A DNA stretch of 45,551 nucleotides. Source: Burkholderiales bacterium RIFCSPLOWO2_02_FULL_57_36. GTDB lineage: Bacteria > Pseudomonadota > Gammaproteobacteria > Burkholderiales > Burkholderiaceae_D. The position numbers and the translations under genes are program-made. Under the pieces are notes generated by a model. It did not search any database. It was given only the letters and a program-made list of their open reading frames with translations, and had not been told where the DNA came from. Positions 17,625-28,015 of the stretch are shown here, in pieces. Within the stretch, counting starts at the first letter, position 1; the number at the start of each line of letters is the position of its first letter. The stretch covers positions 12,755 through 58,305 of the forward strand of contig MESE01000116.1 in the NCBI GenBank assembly GCA_001770855.1, given 5' to 3'.

Positions 17625-17924
17625 TTACTTGGACGCGGCATCTGCAGCAGGAGCGGCAGCAGGAGCAGCGGCAGCGGCAGCGGTAGAAGCAGCCGAAGCA
17701 GCATCAGCAGCAGCGGTCGTGGCCGAAGCAGCGGCATCGGATGCGGCCGAAGCAGCAGATGCAGCTTCGGTGGCAGCGGCGGAAGCAGCATCTGCAGCGG
17801 AAGCAGCATCAGCAGCGGCAGCAGCAACAGGAGCGGCTGGAGCTGGGGCAGCAGCTTCTTCTTGTTTGGAACAGGCAGCCAAAGCGATGGCCAGCAAAGA
17901 GGCGATCAACAACGATTTTTTCAT
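17625..17924 (-). CDS. Small alanine-rich lipoprotein ending in lysine
   Basis: A 99-residue protein with a short lipoprotein signal (MKKSLLIASL…) and lipobox LAAC at residues 15–18, leaving an 82-residue mature lipoprotein. After a short SKQEE segment and a Pro/Ala stretch the chain is almost entirely Ala with Ser, Asp or Thr about every third residue, and it ends in Ala-Ser-Lys. GAAGGA six nt before ATG 17924 supports this start over an ATG six codons earlier. No known domain is recognised. An alanine-rich helix with lipid anchor and a C-terminal lysine recalls the architecture of Braun's lipoprotein, but no sequence relation is claimed. The opposite-strand frames here are low-complexity shadows. 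Confidence 0.8.
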   Translation of the reverse strand: MKKSLLIASLLAIALAACSKQEEAAAPAPAAPVAAAAADAASAADAASAAATEAASAASAASDAAASATTAAADAASAASTAAAAAAPAAAPAADAASK

Positions 17925-18229
17925 GGGTTTTCCTTCAGACATTATTTAGATTTTGCGATGAATAACTACCGGTAATTTTCACTCTTTAGGGTGTTTTCGT
18001 ATGGTTTCCGGCCAATGGTGCGGCGTAGACAACGAAAGCTTCCTAGTCGGAAATTATATCCTGTTTTTTCAAAATTTACATAACACGCTTTTGCTTTGGT
18101 AACTTATTTACGTTTCAGATATATCTTCCATGCAATTTTGTCGCTCGGAACTTGAGGTATGAGGAATTCAACCCGATTTTCCAGCCTTATCGTGGATTTA
18201 AACCGAGGCATGGAGAAGCGATTGCCGAT
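17925..18229. other. Non-coding interval upstream of the lipoprotein gene
   Basis: About 305 bp, A/T-rich, between the end of roxA and the lipoprotein start, both on the minus strand. It should contain the lipoprotein promoter and the roxA 3' end. I see no ORF with a ribosome site, no RNA gene and no T-tailed hairpin. Confidence 0.6.
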
Positions 18230-19351
18230 TTATCCCAAGACAAGCCAGCCGCTCTGGTACCAGGCATGGAACGCCCCCATCACGTCATCGGAAGCTGTTG
18301 CAGCCGCCGCTCCGTCGAGCTCGCGGGAATCGGCCAGGTCGATTAATAGCTTTTTATCTTCGCCATGCATATCGAACGACTCGCCATTGATAAAAACATG
18401 TTTTTGCCGATACAACATTTTCGATTTTCGAGACAGCCTTATACCGCGCTTGACTGCGGCTTTGGCGAAGCGTGCAATCGTCCAGGCAGGCATCGGGGGA
18501 TCGAAGAAAACATTTGCTTTGGGTTCCGATAGAAATTCACCCAGGAAAACGGCGATATCCGTCTCTGTAAATTTCACCTTGTTCAATTGCGCCGCAACCC
18601 GTGACAACATGGCCCGGCTGATTTGCGCGGGATGGCTGGAAGGGATGAGATCCGGATCCGCATACATCCCGTCGAGGTCGATCGTGTCCGCCATGAACTG
18701 CAAAAAAACTTCTCCCAGCTCCTGATAGGACGGCGCGCGAAAACCGATCGAGTAGGTCATGCATTCGCCGACGGCGATGCCGTCATGGGCATAATGCGGC
18801 GGTAAATAAAGCATGTCGCCGGGTTCCAGAAGGAATTCTTGTTCATATCGAAAATCCCGCAGTATTTTCAGGGGCATGCCATCCACCAATGAAAGATCTT
18901 TTTGGGCGCTGATTCGCCATCGGCGCTGTCCATGTGCTTGCAACAGGAATACATCGTACGAATCGAAATGCGGCCCGACGCCGCCGCCATCGGTTGCAAA
19001 GCTGATCATCAAATCGTCGAGCCGCGCATCCGGAATGAAACGGAATTGTCTCAACAGCCGATCGGCGGCATCGTCATGGAGATTCACGCCTTGTACCAGC
19101 AGCGTCCACTCACGTTGTCCGACGGGCGGAAGGCTGTTGATCGGTCCGTTTTCCATGCGCCACTGCTGTTTAATGTGCGTGATCAGCCGCGATTCAATTT
19201 CATCTTGTGCCGCCATGCCGAACAATGCATTGCGCGACAGAACCGGTTTGAAGTCAGGGATTGCCTGACGAATCAGGAGAGGTTTCTTGTGCCAATAGTC
19301 GCGAAGAAACTGAGCGGGGGTGAGGCCGCCGAGAAGAGTCATTTTTTTCAT
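18230..19351 (-). CDS. roxA: Ribosomal protein uL16 arginine hydroxylase RoxA-like (JmjC/cupin)
   Basis: A 2-oxoglutarate/Fe(II) oxygenase related to YcfD/RoxA, which hydroxylates an arginine of ribosomal protein L16. 373 residues, as in the family. The iron ligands are visible as HFDSYD (His128, Asp130) and His189 in PPHYAHDG, and a C-terminal winged-helix-like part follows. ATG 19351 is used; another in-frame ATG lies three codons later and the frame is open to 19390. TATAAT sits 6 nt before ATG 19351 with no ribosome site, so the mRNA may be leaderless. It is divergent from slyD. Confidence 0.88.
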   Translation of the reverse strand: MKKMTLLGGLTPAQFLRDYWHKKPLLIRQAIPDFKPVLSRNALFGMAAQDEIESRLITHIKQQWRMENGPINSLPPVGQREWTLLVQGVNLHDDAADRLLRQFRFIPDARLDDLMISFATDGGGVGPHFDSYDVFLLQAHGQRRWRISAQKDLSLVDGMPLKILRDFRYEQEFLLEPGDMLYLPPHYAHDGIAVGECMTYSIGFRAPSYQELGEVFLQFMADTIDLDGMYADPDLIPSSHPAQISRAMLSRVAAQLNKVKFTETDIAVFLGEFLSEPKANVFFDPPMPAWTIARFAKAAVKRGIRLSRKSKMLYRQKHVFINGESFDMHGEDKKLLIDLADSRELDGAAAATASDDVMGAFHAWYQSGWLVLG

Positions 19352-19472
19352 CACAGCATTATATAGGCACGGGAATTGCTCGGGACTCACGGCGTTTCCG
19401 CGTGTGTGTGCGCGCCTTGACTGGATTCCGAAGGCGTATAATTCGCCGAAACATCAAATGAAAGGAAGCACC

Positions 19473-20012
19473 ATGAACATTGGCAAAAACTCCGTCGTGA
19501 CTGTGCATTACAAACTGTCGGACGCACAAGGCAATCTGATCGAAGAGAGCCGCGAGCCTATGGTATATCTGCATGGTGGGTATGAAAATACATTGCCGAA
19601 AATCGAGGAAGCGCTTGACGGCAAACCGGTGGGTTTTGAAACGATACTTCAAGTCGAGCCGGACGATGCATTCGGCGAGTATGATGCGAATCTGGTCAAG
19701 GTCGAGCCGCGCAACAGATTGCCTACGCCACTGGAAGTCGGCATGCAGTTCGAAGGCATGCCCGAAGGCGACGAAGACGAGCAGGCGCTGATTTTCACCG
19801 TCACCGATATTGCGGATGACAAAGTGGTCCTGGACGGCAATCATCCGCTCGCGGGCATTGCATTACGCTTCGCATTGAATGTCGCCGAAGTCCGCGAGGC
19901 GACTGAAGAAGAAATCGCGCACGGCCACGTACACGGCGCTCACGGACATCACCATGAGAGCCCGGATGACGACGAAGAGGGCGGTGAGTTCCGCAGTATT
20001 CCAATTCATTGA
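19473..20012 (+). CDS. slyD: FKBP-type peptidyl-prolyl isomerase SlyD-like
   Basis: A 179-residue SlyD-type prolyl isomerase and chaperone. The FKBP core is split by an insert-in-flap domain (about residues 70–130, DDAFGEYDANLV onward), and a metal-binding tail rich in histidine (HGHVHGAHGHHHE) lies near the C-terminus, as in SlyD proteins that supply nickel. AAAGGAAG 6 nt before ATG 19473 fixes the start. TATAAT at 19437–19442 is a likely -10 box, with TTGACT upstream at a rather short spacing. Confidence 0.93.
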   Translation: MNIGKNSVVTVHYKLSDAQGNLIEESREPMVYLHGGYENTLPKIEEALDGKPVGFETILQVEPDDAFGEYDANLVKVEPRNRLPTPLEVGMQFEGMPEGDEDEQALIFTVTDIADDKVVLDGNHPLAGIALRFALNVAEVREATEEEIAHGHVHGAHGHHHESPDDDEEGGEFRSIPIH

Positions 20013-20045
20013 ATCGCTTCAGTGCCCGATTGCCGCTCGGGGGCC

Positions 20046-20993
20046 TTACTTCAATGGATTTTTTTGCGTGGAGGAATGGTTGGTAATGGCAAACAAGGTC
20101 GGCAGGGACGGATCGACAGTGAGCTTGATCCAGCCCGAGCCTGCCTCAAGGTTTCCAACGTTATTTCTCCAGGCGATGTTCTTTGGCGCGGCCGTATCAA
20201 GTCTGGCTTGGCCATGAATTACCAATACCTTGCCGCGGAATTTTGATCCAAGGGCGCCGATCTGGCGGCGTATTTCGGCAAAGCCGTCACGATTCCCGGA
20301 CTGGCCGAACAATGATGAAGCAATCGGTTTTGAAGACGGATTTCCATCGCAAAAAATCACGACGGCTTTCAGATTCTTGCGCGTTGCAGCGTTAAAGAGT
20401 TGTTGCAACCAGATGCGATTCGCAACCATGCGGTCTTCGAATTCACTATTGCGTCCGGCTGCTGAAAGAAAATGGTTATTGTTTGCGGGCAGGTTAATGG
20501 TCGCAAACATGACGTCGCGCATTGCCCATCGGGCGTTTTCGCCATAGCTGCGAAATTTTGGTGTCAGCGACTGGCGTACCAGTGGAATCCTGGTGCTTCC
20601 AAACGAGAATTCGCCTACGAAAAACAAATCCCGTATGCGATTCAAACGCTCTATCGCGGCTGATCGTCCGTCATTGCGTCTGCAGTCGACCCAGTCGCTT
20701 GCGGCCAATGACAGGACCAGTCCATGTTGCGCATCTTCGAATAAGGCCTTGCGACGGTTATACACTTGATCGGAACAGGGCTCCGTCTTCGACTTGATGC
20801 CGTTTGCCACCACAAAAGCGAGATTTTCCGCATCGGCTTCGGCAATCATATTGATCAATGCCGACTCATCCGAGGTACTTGCGAATGCATGCGCGATCAC
20901 GCCGAAGCTGAATTTTTCCGAACCGGCGAGAACAGGGCCGGGTGAAAAAAATACAGTGCATGCCAGCAGTCCTGGCAAAAAAAATCTTTTCAT
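20046..20993 (-). CDS. Secreted metallophosphoesterase-like protein lacking metal ligands
   Basis: A 315-residue protein with a Sec signal peptide (hydrophobic 3–18, likely cleaved after VLA, residue 23). Its whole layout matches calcineurin-like phosphoesterases of Burkholderiales as I recall them: [42 protein letters not shown] and HG segments occur in order. Yet the metal positions are altered: AH (34–35) where GD is expected, ANGI (63–66) for HxGD, AASDW (97–101) for GDNEW, and HGQAR (260–264) for HGDxH. It is probably catalytically dead or uses another site. Its ATG overlaps the mutS stop (ATGA), so it is translated after mutS. Confidence 0.8.
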   Translation of the reverse strand: MKRFFLPGLLACTVFFSPGPVLAGSEKFSFGVIAHAFASTSDESALINMIAEADAENLAFVVANGIKSKTEPCSDQVYNRRKALFEDAQHGLVLSLAASDWVDCRRNDGRSAAIERLNRIRDLFFVGEFSFGSTRIPLVRQSLTPKFRSYGENARWAMRDVMFATINLPANNNHFLSAAGRNSEFEDRMVANRIWLQQLFNAATRKNLKAVVIFCDGNPSSKPIASSLFGQSGNRDGFAEIRRQIGALGSKFRGKVLVIHGQARLDTAAPKNIAWRNNVGNLEAGSGWIKLTVDPSLPTLFAITNHSSTQKNPLK

Positions 20994-23713
20994 GAACTTC
21001 CCGGCTCGTCGGCCAGGCGTTTCAGCTGGTACAGTTTTTCCAATGCCTCGCGCGGCGAAAGCGCATCCGGATCGATGTCAGCCAGTATGTCCAGCAGGTC
21101 CGCGCCGGTCCGATGCGCCGGTATTTCCGCGGGATCGGCTACTGCATCGTCTTCGCTCATCGATGCACCGGCAAACAAATCGAATTGGGGCGTTGCTTGA
21201 ATCGAATGCGCTTCCAGCAGCGCCAGATGCATGCGCGCGGCACGAATCACCTGTTGCGGCACACCTGCGAGTTGCGCTACCTGCAGGCCATAACTTTGCG
21301 ACGCAGGCCCCGCTTGCACCGAGTGCAGGAACACGATGCTGTCCTTGTGCTCTACCGCCGAAAGATGCACGTTGGCCGCCGCCGAATGCGTGTCAGGCAA
21401 TTGCGTGAGCTCGAAATAATGCGTTGCGAACAAGGTAAAGCTTCGGGTGTTGTCTATCAAATGCCTTGCAATTGCCCAGGCCAGCGCGAGCCCGTCGAAG
21501 GTGGACGTGCCGCGCCCGACTTCATCCATCAGCACCAGCGAATGTTCAGTTGCGTTGTTGAGAATGGCAGCCGATTCCGTCATCTCGACCATGAAAGTCG
21601 AACGACCGCCGGCCAGGTCGTCGGCCGCGCCGATTCTGGTGAAAATCCGGTCGATCGGTCCGATCGTGGCGCTGCTTGCAGGCACAAAACTGCCGACATA
21701 GGCAAGCAGTGTGATCAATGCCACCTGCCGCATGTAGGTCGACTTGCCGCCCATGTTGGGACCGGTAATCAACAACAGTTTGCGTTCGTCGGTGAGGATG
21801 CAATCATTTGCAATGAAGCGCTCGATCGTGTTTTCAACAACAGGATGGCGGCCCTGTTCGATCGAAATGACGGGCTCCGTAACCAGGTGCGGGGCGCACC
21901 AGCCGTGACGCAATGCATGCGCGGCAAGCGCAACCAACGTATCGGTCTGCGCCAGCGCGAACGCGATGCTTTGCAGATTTCCGATGTGCGGCGCCAAGTC
22001 CTGCAACAGTTTTTCATACAGGTATTTTTCGCGGATCAGAGCCCGCTCCTGTGCCGACAGCGCCTTGTCCTCGAATGCCTTGAGTTCCGGGGTGATGTAG
22101 CGTTCGGCATTCTTCAATGTCTGGCGGCGGCGGTAATCATCCGGCACCTTGTTGGTCTGCCCGTGCGTGACTTCAATATAAAACCCGTGCACCTTGTTGT
22201 ATTCGACGCGCAGATTGGCAATCCCGGTGCGGGCGCGTTCGCGGGTTTCCAGATCGAGCAGGAATTGCCCGGCGTTTTCAGATAGCGCACGAAGTTCGTC
22301 AAGCTCTGCATCGAAGCCGGTTGCGATCACGCCGCCGTCCCGAATCATGGCTGCGGGCTCCAGCGTGACTGCGCGTTCTATCAGGTCGAGGCATTCGGTC
22401 GGCGTAGCCAGCGCGTCCTCGATCAACTCCAACAGCGGTGCGTTTGCATCCTTGCCGCACATGGCAACATGGGTTCGCAGGGTCGGCAATTTCTGCAAGC
22501 CATCGCGTAAACCGGCCAGGTCGCGCGGCCGTGCCGACAGCAGCGCAATTCGGGTCGTGATTCGCTCAATATCGGGAATGGCTGCGAGGGTCGCGGAAAG
22601 GCCGGTACAGGCATCGGCGCCCATCAACGCGTTGATCGCAGCATGACGTGCCTGTGCAATGGACCGATCGCGCCGGGCGTGGTGCAGCCAATGCCGCAGC
22701 ATGCGCGAGCCCATCGCGGTGCGGCAATGGTCCAGCAGCGAGAACAGGGTAGGGGATGCTGCCGATCCATCCTGTCCCCGGATCGTTTCGGTAAGTTCCA
22801 GATTGCGTCGGGTCGCCGCATCCAGTCCGATAAATTCATTTTCCGATTCGACGCTAAGGTTGCGCACATGCTGCAAGCCTTTGCCCTGGGTTGACTGTGC
22901 GTAACGCAGCAGCGCGCCCGCGGCGCCGACGGCCGCGCTCAATCCTTCCGCGCCGAAGCCGCTCAGCGTCGACACCGCCAGTTGCGCAAGCAAGGCCTTC
23001 TCGCCGCCGGCAATGTCGAAGTGCCAGGCGGGGACCGATGTGGCCTTGCCGTAGTCGTGATCCCGGAATTCCGCAGGTTCGACGTTTTCTGTATTCTCAG
23101 CCGCCAGAATTTCCGCCGGGGCGATCCGCTCGAGTTCATGTCTGAGCCGAATTTCGATCGACTTGAGTTCACCGGAGAACTCCATGAGTCTCAGCGCCCC
23201 GCTCGCCATCGACAGCCATGCGAGTCCGACGGTCACTGTCTTGCGCTGGGTGATTTTGCATATCGCCAGCAAGGGGCGTTCGGATTTTTCGGGCAATAAA
23301 TCCGAATCAGTCAGTGTGCCCGGCGTAACGACGCGCAGAACCTTACGCTCGACAGGTCCCTTGCTGGTTGCCGGATCGCCGATTTGTTCGCAGATTGCGA
23401 CCGATTCGCCTAGTTTGACCAATTTGGCCAAATACTGATCGACCGCATGAAACGGCACGCCCGCCATCTTGATCGGTGCGCCGTTTGAAGTCCCGCGCTG
23501 CGTCAGCGTAATGCCCAACAAGCGCGCAGCTTTCTCCGCATCCTCGAAAAACAATTCATAAAAGTCGCCCATCCGGTAAAACAGGAGCGTGGCCGGATGG
23601 TCGGCTTTGATGCGCCGATACTGCTGCATCATGGGAGTGTGTTTTTCGGGTGGCTCGCCGACGTCCCGCGAACGGTCGCCATTGCCTTGATTGGCGGAAG
23701 GTTTTAAAGCCAT
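20990..23713 (-). CDS. mutS: DNA mismatch repair protein MutS
   Basis: Recognises mismatches and small loops and recruits MutL. 907 residues from ATG 23713; the frame stays open to 23845 and an ATG at 23740 is also possible. The mismatch-reading motif GDFYELF (Phe51, Glu53) opens domain I, the lever and clamp regions follow, and the ATPase has Walker [10 protein letters not shown] near residue 650 and the [12 protein letters not shown]alker B region. The extra N-terminal tail of about 25 residues before the conserved HTPMMQQY is low-complexity and hydrophilic. Downstream it overlaps the phosphoesterase-like gene by 4 bp; upstream lies rhlE on the same strand. Confidence 0.97.
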   Translation of the reverse strand: MALKPSANQGNGDRSRDVGEPPEKHTPMMQQYRRIKADHPATLLFYRMGDFYELFFEDAEKAARLLGITLTQRGTSNGAPIKMAGVPFHAVDQYLAKLVKLGESVAICEQIGDPATSKGPVERKVLRVVTPGTLTDSDLLPEKSERPLLAICKITQRKTVTVGLAWLSMASGALRLMEFSGELKSIEIRLRHELERIAPAEILAAENTENVEPAEFRDHDYGKATSVPAWHFDIAGGEKALLAQLAVSTLSGFGAEGLSAAVGAAGALLRYAQSTQGKGLQHVRNLSVESENEFIGLDAATRRNLELTETIRGQDGSAASPTLFSLLDHCRTAMGSRMLRHWLHHARRDRSIAQARHAAINALMGADACTGLSATLAAIPDIERITTRIALLSARPRDLAGLRDGLQKLPTLRTHVAMCGKDANAPLLELIEDALATPTECLDLIERAVTLEPAAMIRDGGVIATGFDAELDELRALSENAGQFLLDLETRERARTGIANLRVEYNKVHGFYIEVTHGQTNKVPDDYRRRQTLKNAERYITPELKAFEDKALSAQERALIREKYLYEKLLQDLAPHIGNLQSIAFALAQTDTLVALAAHALRHGWCAPHLVTEPVISIEQGRHPVVENTIERFIANDCILTDERKLLLITGPNMGGKSTYMRQVALITLLAYVGSFVPASSATIGPIDRIFTRIGAADDLAGGRSTFMVEMTESAAILNNATEHSLVLMDEVGRGTSTFDGLALAWAIARHLIDNTRSFTLFATHYFELTQLPDTHSAAANVHLSAVEHKDSIVFLHSVQAGPASQSYGLQVAQLAGVPQQVIRAARMHLALLEAHSIQATPQFDLFAGASMSEDDAVADPAEIPAHRTGADLLDILADIDPDALSPREALEKLYQLKRLADEPGSS

Positions 23714-23820
23714 TCGAATTTTTCCATTGAGACCAAACATCGAGAGCCGATTACGCCGGCTCAAAATATGATGATAGCAAAGAGTAAGGAGGGAGTAATG
23801 CGTTGAAGCAGAATCTGTAT

Positions 23821-23854
23821 TCGAGCCAGATGAAAAAGCTTTCACCTGGCTCGA
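23821..23854. repeat. Long stem-loop between rhlE and mutS
   Basis: TCGAGCCAG (23821–23829) pairs with CTGGCTCGA (23846–23854), then after one A/C mismatch TGAAA pairs with TTTCA around the loop AAGC. It lies 5 bp past the rhlE stop on the minus strand. There is no T-run after it, so it may stabilise the rhlE 3' end or form a weak terminator. Confidence 0.6.
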
Positions 23855-23859
23855 TCGGA

Positions 23860-25212
23860 CTATCGTCCTCTACCGCCAGAGCGATGCGGAGCAGCCGGTT
23901 TGGCAGTGCTGTTGCCCGTGCGCGGCCTCGCATAGCCTTGTGGCTTTGCGGCAGGCGATGTCGCGGATTTGGCGGCGACTGACCTGCCTTGTGTTTGAGG
24001 CCGGCCACCACGGCCGCCATTTCCATTTCCACTACGCAGCTGAACCGGCTGCGCACGCGCATTCGGGTCAGGCTCGAAGCCGGCAATGACTTCTTGTGGA
24101 AGCGCGCGCTTGATCAGCCTTTCGATATCCTTGAGCATGCCATGCTCGTCCACGCAAACCAGTGAAACCGCTTCGCCGGTTGCACCGGCGCGTCCGGTGC
24201 GTCCGATCCGGTGCACATAGTCTTCGGGAATATTGGGCAGGTCGTAGTTTACGACGTGCGGCAGTTGATCGATATCGATGCCGCGGGCGGCGATATCGGT
24301 TGCCACCAGCACTTGCAGGCTGCCGCTTTTGAATTCGGCCAGCGCCTTGGTGCGTGCGGATTGGCTCTTGTTGCCGTGGATCGCCAGTCCGGTGATGTCA
24401 TCTTTGGCCAATTGGTCGACCAATTTGTTGGCGCCGTGCTTGGTCCGGGTAAACACCAGCACCTGCGACCATTGGTTCGTTTTGATCAAATGCGCAAGCA
24501 GCGGATGTTTGCGGTCGCGATCGACCGGATGAATTTTCTGCGCAATGATTTCGACAGTCGAATTACGGCGCGCGACTTCAATCATTGCCGGCGAATTCAG
24601 CAAGCCGTCGGCAAGCGCCTTGATCTCGTCGGAGAAAGTTGCCGAGAACAGCAGGTTCTGCCGCTTTTTCGGCAAGACCGCGAGGATGCGTTTGATATCG
24701 CGGATGAAGCCCATGTCGAGCATGCGATCGGCTTCATCCAGCACCAGGATTTCAACGTGGTTCAAATTGACGGTCCCCTGCTGCATGTGGTCAAGCAGGC
24801 GGCCCGGCGTAGCGACCAGAATATCGACGCCATGCTTCAACAACTTGATTTGCGGATTGATGCCGACGCCGCCGAAGATGACGGTTGAAGTCAGCTTCAC
24901 GTATTTTCCGTAAGTACGCACACTTTCTTCGACTTGCGCTGCCAATTCGCGCGTCGGCGTCAGGATCAGAGTGCGAATCGGTCTTTGCGCGGTCGTGCCG
25001 TTCGGCGCATTTACGCTTGTCGACAGGCGATGCAGGATCGGCAGCGTGAATCCGGCAGTCTTGCCGGTGCCGGTCTGCGCGCCCGCCAACAGGTCTCCGC
25101 CTGCTAGCACTGCAGGAATTGCCTGCATTTGAATCGGTGTGGGGGTGGTGTAACCGTGTTCGGTGACGGCACGTAGAATTGCTTCGGACAAGCCGAGTTC
25201 ATTAAAGGTCAT
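23860..25212 (-). CDS. rhlE: DEAD-box RNA helicase RhlE-like
   Basis: ATP-dependent RNA helicase used in ribosome assembly and RNA decay. 450 residues from ATG 25212, fixed by the family start [13 protein letters not shown]. Motifs in order: Q motif YTTPTPIQ (21–28), Walker A AQTGTGKT (45–52), PTRELA, the DEAD box in [15 protein letters not shown], and [11 protein letters not shown] basic Gly/Ser/Pro-rich tail of about 70 residues ([11 protein letters not shown]…) follows, typical for RhlE and likely to bind RNA. mutS lies downstream on the same strand across a stem-loop. Confidence 0.93.
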   Translation of the reverse strand: MTFNELGLSEAILRAVTEHGYTTPTPIQMQAIPAVLAGGDLLAGAQTGTGKTAGFTLPILHRLSTSVNAPNGTTAQRPIRTLILTPTRELAAQVEESVRTYGKYVKLTSTVIFGGVGINPQIKLLKHGVDILVATPGRLLDHMQQGTVNLNHVEILVLDEADRMLDMGFIRDIKRILAVLPKKRQNLLFSATFSDEIKALADGLLNSPAMIEVARRNSTVEIIAQKIHPVDRDRKHPLLAHLIKTNQWSQVLVFTRTKHGANKLVDQLAKDDITGLAIHGNKSQSARTKALAEFKSGSLQVLVATDIAARGIDIDQLPHVVNYDLPNIPEDYVHRIGRTGRAGATGEAVSLVCVDEHGMLKDIERLIKRALPQEVIAGFEPDPNARAQPVQLRSGNGNGGRGGRPQTQGRSVAAKSATSPAAKPQGYARPRTGNSTAKPAAPHRSGGRGR

Positions 25213-25458
25213 AACAGCCAAATAAGGGTATTTGCCTGTCGCCATTGAAGGGGCCAGTCGCAAGCAAATGAGTTGGAACCTGTCCTCGATGTACATCAAT
25301 CGGGATATTCAGGTGGTCGGAATAGACAGCGGCAGAGTGACTGACAATGTGCCGCGTGCACGCAGTATATCAGTCGCCGCCGATTTTAAAGAAATGATCC
25401 GTTATGCACCCGCATTTGCCGCGGCGCAGGCCACAGCCTGGATCAATATGCCCGATCG

Positions 25459-26253
25459 CTATTTTGAAAATGGCGCCAGCAAGGCCACCATTTGCGCGAA
25501 CACTTTGGGCGTTCCGGCGATGACATCGCCTTTGTACATATAGTCCGATTCACCGGCGAACGTGCCGACGATGCCGCCTGCTTCCGTGATCAAAAGCGAG
25601 CCTGCCGCGATGTCCCACGGTTTCAGGCCTTTTTCGAAAAATCCATCCAGACGGCCCGCTGCGACGTAGGCAAGGTCGAGTGCTGCCGCACCCGGACGCC
25701 GCAATCCTGCGGATTTTTCAGTCATGATACGGAACATCTTGAGGTATTCATCCAGTCGCGTCATATCGGTATAAGGGAATCCTGTGCCGATCAATGCATC
25801 GGCGATCTTGTCGCGCTTGGTCACGCGAAGGCGCTTGTCATTCAAGTATGCGCCTGCGCCTTTGGTCGCGGTAAACAAGTCGTTTCTGGTCGGGTCATAA
25901 ATCACGGCCTGGGTAATCTGACCACGGTGCTGCAAAGCGATTGACACGCAATATTGCGGAAAGCCGTGAATGAAATTGGTGGTGCCGTCCAATGGATCGA
26001 TAATCCAGACGTTTTCATTCTGGTCGTGCAGGTTTGCGGATGCGCCGGATTCTTCGGCAAGAATTGCATGATCGGGATAGGCGTTCTTGAGCACCTCGAT
26101 AATTGCCTGCTCCGCAGCCTGATCAACTTCGGTGACGAAATCGTTATGTTTTTTCTCGGTAACCTGAAGCCGGTCTATATCGAAAGAGGCGCGATTGATG
26201 ATTGCGGCGGCGCGGCGTGCGGCCTTGACAGCCGTATTGATCATGGGATGCAT
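25459..26253 (-). CDS. suhB: Inositol-1-monophosphatase family protein SuhB
   Basis: A 264-residue Mg-dependent phosphatase of the inositol monophosphatase family; in E. coli SuhB also joins the rRNA antitermination complex. Metal and catalytic motifs are complete: the glutamate pair in [23 protein letters not shown], and [18 protein letters not shown] 26253 has GGAAC 5–6 nt upstream and matches the usual MHPMINTA start. It is divergent from trmJ, as is common in betaproteobacteria in my recollection. Confidence 0.95.
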   Translation of the reverse strand: MHPMINTAVKAARRAAAIINRASFDIDRLQVTEKKHNDFVTEVDQAAEQAIIEVLKNAYPDHAILAEESGASANLHDQNENVWIIDPLDGTTNFIHGFPQYCVSIALQHRGQITQAVIYDPTRNDLFTATKGAGAYLNDKRLRVTKRDKIADALIGTGFPYTDMTRLDEYLKMFRIMTEKSAGLRRPGAAALDLAYVAAGRLDGFFEKGLKPWDIAAGSLLITEAGGIVGTFAGESDYMYKGDVIAGTPKVFAQMVALLAPFSK

Positions 26254-26381
26254 AAGGGTTCCGTTAAAATGACAGTCCAATGCCCGCCGGGCACGTTACC
26301 GCATGGAATTCGTTAATGAGCGATGCGGCGAATTCCGGTTGAAACTACCCCGATCTTTACCGCGCAATGTCGCTATTTTAA

Positions 26382-27158
26382 ATGATGCCGCAAAAATCCA
26401 GTATTCCTCTTTTCAATCGTTTGCGCTTTGTTCTGGTGGAAACCAGCCGTCCCGGCAATATTGGCGCCGCGGCGCGAGCCATGAAAACCATGGGATTTTC
26501 AGAACTGGTGCTGGTGAATCCCAGGATCCCGGACGCCGCCAGGCACGAAGAAGCAATTGCATTCGCCAGCGGCGCGCAAGACGTATTGAGCGCGGCGGTT
26601 GTCGTCGGTTCCATTGATGAGGCATGTGCAAATTGCAACTTTTCTGCGGCTGTCAGTGCCAGGCTGCGTGAATTTTCACCCCCGGTGATTACGCCGCACG
26701 GGCTTGCCGCGCGGCTTGCCGGCGAAGATGGATTGACGGCCGCCCTGATATTCGGCAATGAGCGCTTTGGCTTGCCTAATGAAATAGTCGAGAAGTGCAA
26801 TATGCTGATCAATATTCCCGCCAATCCGGAGTATTCATCGCTCAATCTGGCGCAAGCGGTGCAGGTACTTGCCTACGAATGTCGAATGGCGGTTTTCGGC
26901 GACATGCCGGTGGAGACCGATATCGGGTTTCAGGGAGAGTTGGCGGCCATGGCGCAAATCGACGGCATGTATACGCATCTGGAGCAAGCGCTGACGGCAA
27001 TCGATTTCCTTGATCCGGACAATCCAAAAAAACTGATGCCGCGTCTTAAACGCCTGTTTTCACGCACACAGCTTGAAACAGAGGAAGTGAATATTCTGAG
27101 GGGTATCGCGAAACAGATTTTACAAAAGTGCAACCCACGACCCAAGGATGGAAATTGA
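26382..27158 (+). CDS. trmJ: tRNA (Cm32/Um32) methyltransferase TrmJ
   Basis: SPOUT-fold RNA methyltransferase that 2'-O-methylates position 32 of tRNAs. 258 residues, near the E. coli length. The three SpoU motifs are visible: RPGNIGAAARAMKTMG, IFGNERFGLPNE, and IPANPEYSSLNLAQAV, which forms the knot that binds SAM. A C-terminal extension of about 80 residues is as expected for TrmJ. It is divergent from suhB and convergent with lexA; 158 bp of unassigned sequence separate it from lexA, with no clear terminator. Confidence 0.93.
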   Translation: MMPQKSSIPLFNRLRFVLVETSRPGNIGAAARAMKTMGFSELVLVNPRIPDAARHEEAIAFASGAQDVLSAAVVVGSIDEACANCNFSAAVSARLREFSPPVITPHGLAARLAGEDGLTAALIFGNERFGLPNEIVEKCNMLINIPANPEYSSLNLAQAVQVLAYECRMAVFGDMPVETDIGFQGELAAMAQIDGMYTHLEQALTAIDFLDPDNPKKLMPRLKRLFSRTQLETEEVNILRGIAKQILQKCNPRPKDGN

Positions 27159-27316
27159 AGTAGATACCAACGCTTTACCTGCGGCGATGGGTACGTTCAA
27201 AGGGGAGTTATTCAATGTAGCGGAGAACGCGCACGCAGCGCGATGCATTGTTGCCGCGTGTGATCGGGCGACCAGATCCTTACCGCAGGGATTTCGATGG
27301 GATCGGCCGTATCAGG

Positions 27317-27982
27317 TTACCCCCATGCTCGCAACAATCCCACAGCCAAGCCTTCCAGCGCAAAATCCTCGCGATCGCTTTCGACGCGGATCGTCGTGAA
27401 GTCGGGATTTTCGGGAAGCAGTTCGACCACGGAACCTGACTTCCTGTAGCGTTTAACCGTCACTTCATCGCCAAGGCGCGCCACGATAATCTGGCCGTTC
27501 TTGGCATGGTCCGATTTTTTCACCGCGATCAGGTCGCCATCCAGAATGCCGGCGTCCCGCATCGACATGCCGCGTACCTTCAACAGGTAATCGGGCTTGG
27601 CGGTAAACAGCGATGGATCGACGCTGTAAGTTGCTTCGATATGTTCCTGCGCCAGAATCGGCGAACCGGCCGCGACACGTCCGACCAATGGCAAGCTCAA
27701 TTGCATCAGGGAAGGATGGGGTAGCGCCATTTGCTTGGCGCCGAATCGCGTCACGCCTTTTTCTAGATGCATGTCGCGCAAGCGAATGCCACGAGAGGTG
27801 CCCGGCGAAATTTCAATGGCGCCTTTGCGTGCCAATGCCTGCAAATGTTCTTCCGCGGCGTTGGCGGAACGGAACCCGAGTTCCGTCGCGATTTCGGCGC
27901 GTGTCGGCGGGAAGCCGGTATTCTGGATCGCATCCCTGATCAAATTCAGGATCTGTTCTTGACGGGCAGTAAGTTTAATCAT
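27317..27982 (-). CDS. lexA: SOS repressor LexA
   Basis: Transcription repressor of the SOS regulon that self-cleaves when RecA is active. 221 residues. The N-terminal winged helix ([15 protein letters not shown], 23–37) is followed by the cleavage site Ala105–Gly106 in GRVAAGSP, then the catalytic Ser140 in VRGMSMRD and Lys177 in VTVKRY. ATG 27982 is fixed by the family start [16 protein letters not shown] lies upstream at a rather wide spacing. Two LexA boxes precede it, so it is autoregulated. It is divergent from the rpsF operon. Confidence 0.97.
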   Translation of the reverse strand: MIKLTARQEQILNLIRDAIQNTGFPPTRAEIATELGFRSANAAEEHLQALARKGAIEISPGTSRGIRLRDMHLEKGVTRFGAKQMALPHPSLMQLSLPLVGRVAAGSPILAQEHIEATYSVDPSLFTAKPDYLLKVRGMSMRDAGILDGDLIAVKKSDHAKNGQIIVARLGDEVTVKRYRKSGSVVELLPENPDFTTIRVESDREDFALEGLAVGLLRAWG

Positions 27983-28015
27983 CAGCGGGACCTTGCCAAA
28001 TTGAGGTTGCAATAG

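Noticed and set aside
17577..17975. Ser/Gly/Arg-rich and Ala-rich + strand frames opposite the small lipoprotein
   Set aside because: Both come from the repetitive triplets; the minus-strand frame has ribosome site, lipobox and terminator, while these start inside or at the terminator.
20025..20041. CCCGA…TCGGG hairpin between slyD and the phosphoesterase-like gene as a terminator
   Set aside because: Only 5 bp of stem and no T-run; too weak to call.
21113..22285. 390-codon + strand frame opposite mutS
   Set aside because: Arg/Gln/His-rich translation typical of an antisense shadow; mutS is certain here.
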